From Candidatus Bathyarchaeota archaeon (GTDB lineage Archaea; Thermoproteota; Bathyarchaeia; Bathyarchaeales; Bathycorpusculaceae), in assembly GCA_016649625.1 (NCBI GenBank), contig JAENXI010000015.1:1-12003 (forward strand): a stretch of 12,003 nucleotides of DNA. Reading direction: 5' to 3'. The notes beneath the pieces were generated by a model. The model worked only from the letters and a program-made list of their open reading frames with translations, made no database searches and had not been told where the DNA came from. Shown here piece by piece: positions 6,763-12,003 of the stretch (positions are counted from its first letter, which is position 1; every line of letters starts with the position of its first letter). A program made the position numbers and the translations under genes.

Positions 6763-7434
6763 TTAACTGATTTCTGTTCCAATTTTTTCCCCCTGTGCTG
6801 CGACTAAAATGTTATTTGGATTAAATCCGTTAACGATAATCAATCTTATTGGTCCATTTTTTAAGATTCTAATAGCTTCTGAATCAACTATCTGATGTAT
6901 ACCAGCTTTATGTTTATTTTCTTGGAGAACACTAGGTAAATCAGCGTAAGATAACGTATCGAGTTTTATCGCATCTTTGTGTTTTTTTGGATCTTTAGTA
7001 TAAACACCATCTTGATTAGTTCCTTTTATTATTATATTTGCTTGAATATATTTAGCAACTAAAGCTGCCACAGTATCTGTAGTTATACCAGGTCTTAAAC
7101 CTCCCATTACAGCAATTTTTCCTTTTTTCAAACAATTATTGACATCTTCAAAGGTTAGAGCTATTTCAATATCTCCGATTGATCCTATCTTCTTAAGGAA
7201 TAATTGAGCAAAAACACGAGAGATCGATATAGCTATTTCATCTTGATCTTTTTCTTCTAAACACAATTTTTTAGCGATATCTATAAATTCTCTAGCCAGA
7301 TTGCCTCCGCCAACGACTACAACAAGCTCATTTTTTTGTTTTAAAGTTTGAACGACTTTTGCATATTTACTTATTAAATCAATATTAATAGGGGACGCTA
7401 ATACAGATCCGCCCAATCTCAATACAATTCGCAT
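6763..7434 (-). CDS. pyrH: UMP kinase, archaeal type
   Basis: Phosphorylates UMP to UDP with ATP. It belongs to the amino-acid kinase fold and is normally a hexamer. The protein has 223 residues, the normal archaeal length. RLGGSVL (6-12) is the N-terminal phosphate-binding strand, VVVVGGGNLAREFI (38-51) the glycine-rich loop, and GGLRPGITTDTVAALVA (111-127) the UMP-side segment. GTNQDGVYTKDPKK (138-151) is the ATP-site signature. The ATG at 7434 is preceded by AGGTGA on the minus strand with about 5-nt spacing, so the start is secure. It lies upstream of pyrB on the same strand, so two pyrimidine pathway genes sit together. The 137-bp gap suggests they may be transcribed separately. Confidence 0.96.
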   Translation of the reverse strand: MRIVLRLGGSVLASPINIDLISKYAKVVQTLKQKNELVVVVGGGNLAREFIDIAKKLCLEEKDQDEIAISISRVFAQLFLKKIGSIGDIEIALTFEDVNNCLKKGKIAVMGGLRPGITTDTVAALVAKYIQANIIIKGTNQDGVYTKDPKKHKDAIKLDTLSYADLPSVLQENKHKAGIHQIVDSEAIRILKNGPIRLIIVNGFNPNNILVAAQGEKIGTEIS

Positions 7435-7736
7435 TATTTCACCTATAGATTTATAGTATAATAAGTTCGAATAAAAATTCTTTGTAATTTATTTTGAGTA
7501 GATCGAAATAAAAGTCACTATTATTTGAAATTACCAGAAAAAAAGAATAGCCGTTAGAATCTAATTTTATTTACGTTTTTTTGATTTTGACATTTTCAAT
7601 CCGGCTCCAAAGTTAGAACAAAAAAAAGGCATATTGTTCCATATAAAACAATCACAAAAAAATGTTTAAGAAAAAAGAATGTTTAGTTTAAAGGTATAAA
7701 ATTCATAAAAAAGAAAAATTTTTTAATATATTCTTG
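7435..7736. other. Intergenic region pyrH / desulforedoxin gene
   Basis: About 300 bp without a supportable gene. It holds the pyrH ribosome site (near 7439-7445) and minus-strand TATA-like stretches (TTTTTATT at 7471-7478 and the AT-rich block 7451-7462). Minus-strand T-runs downstream of the desulforedoxin gene (the A-runs near 7714-7726 and 7619-7627 on the plus strand) could end its transcript. The region is very AT-rich. I see no RNA gene or repeat array. Confidence 0.4.
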
Positions 7737-7862
7737 TTACTCGTCATCTTCTACAATTTCCATGGACTGCCCACAACACACAAGTCTTCCAGATCCAGCT
7801 ATAACCACTTCAACTGCATTTCCACATATTTTACAAACATATAGATCTCCAACATTGGTCAT
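7737..7862 (-). CDS. Desulforedoxin-like iron-binding small protein (41 aa)
   Basis: A 41-residue protein starting MTNVGDLYVCKICGNAVEVV and ending in an acidic tail. It has Cys10-x2-Cys13 and the adjacent pair Cys29-Cys30, followed by GQSM. This is the desulforedoxin pattern (CxxC ... CCGxxM), an Fe(Cys)4 rubredoxin-like fold also found as the N-terminal domain of some superoxide reductases. The size agrees with stand-alone desulforedoxins of under 40 residues. The start is well supported by a strong GGAGGTGA ribosome site (7867-7874 on the complementary strand) and a TATA-like element at 7904-7915. A one-electron carrier role in redox or oxygen defence is inferred from the family. No superoxide reductase catalytic domain is attached or nearby. 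The gene is short enough to be missed by automatic annotation. Confidence 0.88.
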   Translation of the reverse strand: MTNVGDLYVCKICGNAVEVVIAGSGRLVCCGQSMEIVEDDE

Positions 7863-8165
7863 ATATTCACCTCCAGTTGTATTTTCATGGAATAATAAAT
7901 TCGCTAAAAATATACAATCATATAATTAATTTCTTAAGAATACAACATTATTCGTACTTTTAACTATAACTTGATAAACATTACGATTTCTAAATCTAAA
8001 ATATTCATAGAATATAGTTGAATTATGAAGATATATCGATGTTTTAATAGAAAAAAAAGTTAGACGATATTTTAAAGAATCTTGTTGAAAAAATTTGTTG
8101 TGGAGTAACTTTAAAAAAACTTTTTATAGAACACAAAATAGTAGCAGCTATATAAAAACTATAAA
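7863..8165. other. Divergent promoter region
   Basis: About 300 bp between the desulforedoxin gene (minus) and the membrane protein gene (plus), with no supportable ORF. It contains the minus-strand TATA candidate GTATATTTTTAG (7904-7915) and ribosome site for desulforedoxin. On the plus strand it holds TTTTTATAG (8121-8129) and TATATAAAA (8149-8157). The second lies so close to the GTG at 8166 that, if used, transcription would begin near or at the ATG at 8175. Confidence 0.45.
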
Positions 8166-8777
8166 GTGGAAAAAATGAGTGAAAAAAAAGTCGTTGGAAG
8201 AAACATTTTTGTCATTACTTTAATAATTTGTATTGTAGTTTCAGTTGGTCTTGTAGCTATGTTAGCAACTTATTTACCTACAGTAAGTAATTTAGAGTCA
8301 GAATTAATCGAAAAAGATCAGGAGCTAACAAACTTAAACACAACAATAACCAATTTAAGTCTGCAAATGATAGCCCTAGAAGATCAAATTACACAAAAAA
8401 ATAGTGAAATAACTTCTTTACGAGGAAATTACGAAACAGTACTTGATCTTCAAAACAGAATAATAACGTTACAAGAATCAGGATATTTGGTAAATGGAGT
8501 AAGTTTTTCCCAAAATGCAACCCTAACACACCAAGTCTATAATGGACTACTAGAATATACAGGGTACGTACAAATCAATGCTCAATCTAACAGCACAACA
8601 ACATATGTCAAAATTATATATAATTCATTTGGAACTAATATTAACCAAAAAATAACTATCGGTGAAAGTGGAACAATATCATTTCCAATACTACCAAGTG
8701 AAGTAGAAATCATTGTAGGCAACGATGAGAGTATTAACGGCGTAACCGGTATTATAACAATCAACTACATATACTAA
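8166..8777 (+). CDS. Membrane-anchored coiled-coil protein with C-terminal beta domain
   Basis: A protein of unknown function, 203 residues from GTG at 8166 (200 from ATG at 8175). After a short basic N-terminus (KKVVGRN) comes one hydrophobic helix (about 13-36), then an outward-facing heptad-like segment (about 40-105: LESELIEKDQELTNL, LEDQITQKNSEITSL) that should form a coiled coil. A beta-rich, Thr/Ser/Asn-rich domain (about 106-203) follows. Four N-glycosylation sequons (N58, N63, N117, N142) all lie after the membrane helix, consistent with a cell-surface protein anchored by its N-terminus. No enzymatic motif is seen. The layout (signal anchor, stalk, small beta-sandwich head) is common among archaeal envelope proteins. 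The gene stands alone, with a T-run (8801-8809) after it as a likely terminator. Confidence 0.75.
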   Translation: MEKMSEKKVVGRNIFVITLIICIVVSVGLVAMLATYLPTVSNLESELIEKDQELTNLNTTITNLSLQMIALEDQITQKNSEITSLRGNYETVLDLQNRIITLQESGYLVNGVSFSQNATLTHQVYNGLLEYTGYVQINAQSNSTTTYVKIIYNSFGTNINQKITIGESGTISFPILPSEVEIIVGNDESINGVTGIITINYIY

Positions 8778-8972
8778 ATTTCTAAATGTTCTATTCTCAT
8801 TTTTTTTTAAATAAGCATTAAAGTTAGATCAAAAGAGGTTTTTAGAAAGTGTTAATTCAAGAAGAAAAAAGAATACAGCAATATTATAACTAGAAGTCAG
8901 GCGAAAAACTTAAGAAGATATTAAAAATAGCGTTTTTAGATAGAAAAAATTGCTTCTTCAACATAGGTATTG

Positions 8973-8980
8973 TTTTATAA
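8973..8980 (+). promoter_or_regulatory. TATA box upstream of 114-aa gene
   Basis: TTTTATAA is centred about 24 bp before the ATG at 9001, the usual distance from an archaeal TATA box to the transcription start. The mRNA would then be leaderless. If so, the AAGG-like sequence at 8985-8995 would lie outside the transcript. Confidence 0.5.
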
Positions 8981-9000
8981 ATTAAAAGGAAAAGGCTAAA

Positions 9001-9345
9001 ATGGGACCAGGTCAAGATATGGGTCAATTTAAAATGGTGATTGAAGGTATGACAGAAGGTAATAAAATGCCAGGTGCAGACGAGTTTAATAAATTAATGA
9101 AACAAAGCAAAGATCAATTAGGTAGTTTACGAAATGAACTCCAGAATTTAATGATTAGATTTGGAATGAGATCATTAACACTTTATCAAGCAGCTAGAAA
9201 AGAACCATTACGTCTAAACGAAATGGACTCAATTATTAAATATGAGTTGACTAGTGCCATCAGAGATTTTTCTGAACCGGCTAATATTGAAGATATTATC
9301 AATAAAACTAAGATAGAATGGGAAAAAAGGAAAATTTCGACTTAA
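9001..9345 (+). CDS. Unrecognised small helical protein (114 aa)
   Basis: I do not recognise this protein. The N-terminal 25 residues are Gly/Met-rich and flexible (MGPGQDMGQF). Residues 27-66 are predicted amphipathic helix (EFNKLMKQSKDQLGSLRNEL and QNLMIRFGMRSLTLYQAAR). Residues 70-114 contain two more helix-like stretches (LNEMDSIIKYELTSAIRDF; IEDIINKTKIEWEKRK). There are no cysteines, no membrane helix and no enzyme motif, so an all-helical cytoplasmic adaptor or DNA/protein-binding role is possible but unproven. Several in-frame ATGs (codons 7, 12 and 17) leave the exact start open. The TATA box position favours 9001 with a leaderless message. Codon use and AT content resemble the neighbours. 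It is convergent with the next gene across a 22-bp gap. Confidence 0.7.
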   Translation: MGPGQDMGQFKMVIEGMTEGNKMPGADEFNKLMKQSKDQLGSLRNELQNLMIRFGMRSLTLYQAARKEPLRLNEMDSIIKYELTSAIRDFSEPANIEDIINKTKIEWEKRKIST

Positions 9346-9365
9346 AGGAACTAAACTTAATTCCT
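9346..9365. terminator. Small hairpin between convergent genes
   Basis: AGGAA (9346-9350) pairs with TTCCT (9361-9365) around a 10-nt AT-rich loop, filling the 22-bp space between two converging genes. It is short and weak. It could act as a bidirectional stop signal or be chance. Confidence 0.25.
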
Positions 9366-9367
9366 AG

Positions 9368-9910
9368 TTATTCAATGTGGTTTTTTTTAAATATCTCTTC
9401 ACGCCACTTTCTTTTCCAACTTGCCCAACCAGTTTTCACTAATCGTTCTCTTAAATGAGGTTTTTCAGCCACCCAATCTAAAAGCGTCCAAAAACGTCGT
9501 TTTTCTCGAAGTATCTCTTCGGGAACACCAACTTCAATACACCATCTTTTGTAACTTCTTTCAACCATTTCCTGCAGATGATCACTTGTTTCCATTTGTT
9601 CAACTCTATAACCCCTATTTTGCAAATGTCTACGAACATTTGAAAGAATATAACCTGAACAAACTCTAAAATGAGTTTCTTCATCTGGTTTCATCACTTC
9701 TATTATTTCATCAGCAATTTTTACTGAATCAACTAAGTATTTTTTATTTTCAAAGTTTGGTGGTTGAAAAGATACAGTAGGAATTCTACGATCCATTAAT
9801 CTAGGATTTGGAAGTTTTAATGCCCCAATTACTACACCCAAAATAAGATCACTCCATCCGGCTGCGTCTATCATGATTTCGTTTGGAAGTATAAAATGAT
9901 CTAAAGTCAC
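9368..9910 (-). CDS. Conserved protein of unknown function (180 aa)
   Basis: The start is GTG at 9910. The only upstream in-frame codons before a stop contain no other start, and an AAAGGTTGATG stretch precedes it. The sequence looks like a well-conserved soluble enzyme: EIMIDAAGWSDLILGVVIGA (11-30), VSFQPPNF (46-53), a helix at 60-74, FRVCSGYILSNVRRHL (81-96), then a Trp/Arg-rich C-terminal half (YKRWCIEVGVPEEIL, RRFWTLLDWVAEKP, GWASWKRKW). An acidic residue at the end of a first strand (D15) followed by alternating strands and helices recalls RNase H-like nucleases, but no full catalytic set can be confirmed. C84 and C124 are the only cysteines. I recall similar hypothetical proteins in archaea and bacteria without a function. 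It lies divergently from priL with about 240 bp between them. Confidence 0.75.
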   Translation of the reverse strand: MTLDHFILPNEIMIDAAGWSDLILGVVIGALKLPNPRLMDRRIPTVSFQPPNFENKKYLVDSVKIADEIIEVMKPDEETHFRVCSGYILSNVRRHLQNRGYRVEQMETSDHLQEMVERSYKRWCIEVGVPEEILREKRRFWTLLDWVAEKPHLRERLVKTGWASWKRKWREEIFKKNHIE

Positions 9911-10150
9911 AGATAAGTCATCAACCTTTCCACATTAGTTCTTCTTTAGTAATATTGCAGAAATTAAATTAAGCTTTACTTAGTCTCTCTGCAAAACTTG
10001 AGATGTTTCATATCAGAAATATTTTTTCCAAGAAACTTCAAAGGATTTAAGTAGATTATTAGTATCTCTGGACAAAGTAATAATAGTAATGATACTATTT
10101 TGTAGATTTGAATCTATTTTCACTGAAACAACATAACGAGGTTTGATTGT

Positions 10151-11242
10151 GTGCCTATTCCTGCAGCTGCCTTAGCAAAGTACCCGTTTCTTTCACAAGC
10201 AAAAAAGTACATTGTTCAATTAGAGTTAGATATTAAAGATATGGCAACTATTACAACTGTCAGAGATCTTGCCAAGCATCGAGTATTTTCTAGTTTTGAC
10301 CTTATTCCCAAAAACCCCAAAGAAGCAAATAGAGATTACGAAACCGAAATAATCTCTTACACTCTTGCACTACTTTACTTATCTGAAATTGATGAAGATA
10401 AGTTAACTCAACGTTTTGCTTCATCTGAAGCTAACAAAGTAAACGTTTATCTTAAAAAGGAAAAAAATAAAGAAATTATATTTGAAATAGCAAAAGAGTT
10501 TGGTTGGACACCTATTCAAGTTAATGACTATAATTCAACTTCTATTTCCATTCATTTTACCACGTATCTGAAGATGACTTCAAGAGGGAGGTTATCCCAC
10601 ATTACAACATGGCAACTTGTAGGCAGGTCAATCGAAAAAGGACAGGTTCAAGTAAACCCAAAAGAACTTTCTAGACTTCTTCAAGAAGAAGTTCACAATC
10701 ATTTAACCAAAAGTATAAAAGAAAATACAAAACAAAAAATTTTAAACCTACCTTTGGAATTGAAACAAGATATTGATGAGCTAAACAAGGAATATCAAAA
10801 AAGAAAATCACAATTTGATAAAATTGATATTAAAGTTAAAGCAAATGAATCAGAATATCCACCTTGCATTTCTTCGCTTATCAAAAGAGCAACAAACGGA
10901 CAACACCTTTCGCATGTTGAAAGATTCACTTTGGTTACATATTTGTTACATCAGGGAGTAGAAATTGATTCAATTATAAATGTATTTTCTAAAGTTAGTG
11001 ATTTCAAAGAAGAAAAAACACGTTACCAAATAGAAAACCTAGCAGGTCAAAGGGGTGGCATAATTAAACCATATGTAACTTACAATTGTGCTACATTACA
11101 AACCCACAATGTTTGTTTGAACCCAAATGATCCTATATGTAATTCCATAAGAAATCCATTAACTTACCATTTAAAGAAAAAAAATATTAGTGTAATAAAT
11201 CGATCAAAAAATAACCAAATTAAAAAATATTTCAGAAAATAG
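10151..11242 (+). CDS. priL: DNA primase large subunit
   Basis: Non-catalytic subunit of archaeal/eukaryotic-type primase. It partners PriS to start and measure RNA/DNA primers at replication forks. The protein has 363 residues. The N-terminal helical domain (about 1-200) contains TITTVRDLAKHRVFSSFDLI. The C-terminal domain (about 233-345) carries the four cysteines expected to bind a 4Fe-4S cluster: C239 (YPPCISSLI), C313 (YNCATLQ), C322 (HNVCL) and C330 (DPICNSIRNPLTYHL). PHD-like spacing and the RNPLTYH segment are characteristic of PriL. A basic tail follows. The start is GTG at 10151 with GAGG (10138-10141) at 9-nt spacing. Overlapping GTG and TTG codons just upstream are out of frame. 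The gene for the catalytic subunit PriS is not in the window. Confidence 0.95.
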   Translation: MPIPAAALAKYPFLSQAKKYIVQLELDIKDMATITTVRDLAKHRVFSSFDLIPKNPKEANRDYETEIISYTLALLYLSEIDEDKLTQRFASSEANKVNVYLKKEKNKEIIFEIAKEFGWTPIQVNDYNSTSISIHFTTYLKMTSRGRLSHITTWQLVGRSIEKGQVQVNPKELSRLLQEEVHNHLTKSIKENTKQKILNLPLELKQDIDELNKEYQKRKSQFDKIDIKVKANESEYPPCISSLIKRATNGQHLSHVERFTLVTYLLHQGVEIDSIINVFSKVSDFKEEKTRYQIENLAGQRGGIIKPYVTYNCATLQTHNVCLNPNDPICNSIRNPLTYHLKKKNISVINRSKNNQIKKYFRK

Positions 11243-11348
11243 TTTTTAAATAAAAACGAGATAATTGCGTATAATAATTCATTGAATAATTTCTAATTAA
11301 AACTACTTAAAAGCTCATCCCTTTATTAATATAAGTAATAAATTCTTA

Positions 11349-11864
11349 ATGGCAGGTTTCAAAATGATAAAACAAGAAAAACTATCTAAAGAAGATTGGA
11401 CGGTTGCTCCTTTTCTTGGATTAAGTCTATTAGGTTTTATTACCACGATACTTGATTTCATATTTTTACAAGTATTTGCTTTCAAGTTTATGGCAATTGG
11501 TGGTTTAATCTTGATAATTGTGGGAGGAGTTCTTCGAATGAAAGCAAGATTAGAATTAAAAAAAAGAGCAGGATTTAACTCATTTATTGAAACTACAAAA
11601 CTGCAGATAATAAAAGATCATCACTTATTAAATAATGGAATCTACAAACACATTCGGCATCCTTTATATCTAGGAGAAATTTTGAGAAATCTTGGAATAG
11701 CCATATTTTTTTCAAGTTTTTATGGCGCGTTAATTATAGGTTTATCTTCATTTTTTTTGATTATGCGCATTGAGATTGAAGAAAAGATGCTCATTTCAGC
11801 ATTTGGAAAATACTATAAAGAATACAAAAAGAAAACAATGAAACTAATACCTTATATCTATTAA
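11349..11864 (+). CDS. ICMT/PEMT-family membrane methyltransferase
   Basis: A 171-residue integral membrane protein with about four hydrophobic helices (near 20-40, 46-63, 106-122 and 124-139). Between helices 2 and 3 lies GIYKHIRHPLYLGE (97-110). After helix 4 come RIEIEEKMLISAFGKYYKEY (140-159) and a final LIPYIY. These are the hallmarks of the isoprenylcysteine carboxyl methyltransferase / phosphatidylethanolamine methyltransferase superfamily, which bind S-adenosylmethionine with the RHPxY and E...F...Y..Y motifs. The substrate is unknown: lipid head group, prenylated product or prenylcysteine are all possible. ATG at 11349 or ATG at 11364 may be the start. The second has AGGT upstream inside the longer reading. 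It is a single gene after priL, with a 106-bp gap and its own terminator. Confidence 0.88.
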   Translation: MAGFKMIKQEKLSKEDWTVAPFLGLSLLGFITTILDFIFLQVFAFKFMAIGGLILIIVGGVLRMKARLELKKRAGFNSFIETTKLQIIKDHHLLNNGIYKHIRHPLYLGEILRNLGIAIFFSSFYGALIIGLSSFFLIMRIEIEEKMLISAFGKYYKEYKKKTMKLIPYIY

Positions 11865-11892
11865 AGGAAAATATTAAAAAAAACTTTCCTTT
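11863..11892 (+). terminator. Hairpin terminator overlapping the methyltransferase stop codon
   Basis: AAAGGAAA (11863-11870) pairs perfectly with TTTCCTTT (11885-11892), an 8-bp stem around a 14-nt A-rich loop, and is followed by further T residues. The left arm begins within the TAA stop codon. It is the most convincing terminator-like structure in the window. Confidence 0.5.
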
Positions 11893-12003
11893 TTAAGAGT
11901 TGATTTATTTCTAAAAGACATTAAAGTTGAAGAACCTTTTTTATTTTTTTTAAAAAAAAGTTAGAAATTAACTAATATTACTAAATAGGATAGAAAAACA
12001 AAT

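Noticed and set aside
7573..7638. 21-codon minus-strand frame starting MPFFCSNFGAGLK, reminiscent of a zinc-ribbon fragment
   Set aside because: It is too short, has only one cysteine where two pairs are needed, and has no ribosome site. It could be a decayed remnant but cannot be supported.
8849..8893. 14-codon plus-strand frame starting with GTG after an AGAGGT sequence
   Set aside because: The ribosome-like site is suggestive, but a 14-residue Lys/Glu/Gln peptide has no supporting evidence.
9421..9684. Frames overlapping the 180-aa minus-strand gene in other registers
   Set aside because: The 180-aa frame has much more protein-like composition and conserved-looking motifs. The alternatives have none.
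11941..11970. T8/A8 inverted repeat near the right edge
   Set aside because: It is a homopolymer pairing expected in very AT-rich DNA. It may be bent DNA or a T-run terminator, but there is no basis for a specific claim.
1..12003. CRISPR arrays, insertion sequences, attachment-site duplications
   Set aside because: There are no regularly spaced repeats, no transposase motifs, and no second copy of the tRNA 3' end in the window.

Overview
The window is a strongly AT-rich archaeal chromosome segment. Archaeal origin is shown by a tRNA gene with a bulge-helix-bulge intron, a Nop5-fibrillarin pair (C/D-box RNP core), a DNA primase large subunit with the Fe-S cysteine set, an archaeal-type UMP kinase and RNase HII, and TATA-type promoters. 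Gene style (short intergenic spaces, GTG/TTG starts, several wHTH and zinc-ribbon proteins) suggests an uncultured lineage, possibly Asgard or a TACK relative such as Bathyarchaeota. The sequence alone does not settle this.

Layout from left to right. A DNA methyltransferase gene runs off the left edge (minus strand). It is followed by an intron-containing tRNA-Leu(CAA) and rnhB (RNase HII) on the plus strand. Converging on rnhB is the nop5-flpA operon (minus). Divergent from nop5 is a 741-codon gene (plus) that joins a winged HTH, an ATP-cone and a class III ribonucleotide reductase (NrdD)-like domain. It runs tail to tail, 7 bp apart, into pyrB (aspartate carbamoyltransferase). Upstream of pyrB on the minus strand are pyrH (UMP kinase) and a 41-residue desulforedoxin-like iron protein gene. 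The right half holds a membrane-anchored coiled-coil envelope protein, an unrecognised 114-residue protein, a conserved 180-residue protein of unknown function (minus), priL, and an ICMT/PEMT-family membrane methyltransferase.

The genes cover basic information processing (RNase HII, PriL, Nop5/FlpA, tRNA) and pyrimidine nucleotide synthesis (PyrB, PyrH). The most interesting object is the HTH/ATP-cone/NrdD-like protein. It keeps the fold markers of anaerobic ribonucleotide reductase, including the C-terminal four-cysteine zinc site. It lacks the active-site cysteine pair, and the polypeptide ends where the glycyl-radical loop should be, with no Gly in the last residues. The simplest reading is that a dead reductase has become a nucleotide-sensing transcription factor, functionally parallel to bacterial NrdR. 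Its neighbours pyrB and pyrH, and palindromic TTTAAA motifs in nearby promoters, make nucleotide metabolism a natural first guess for its targets.
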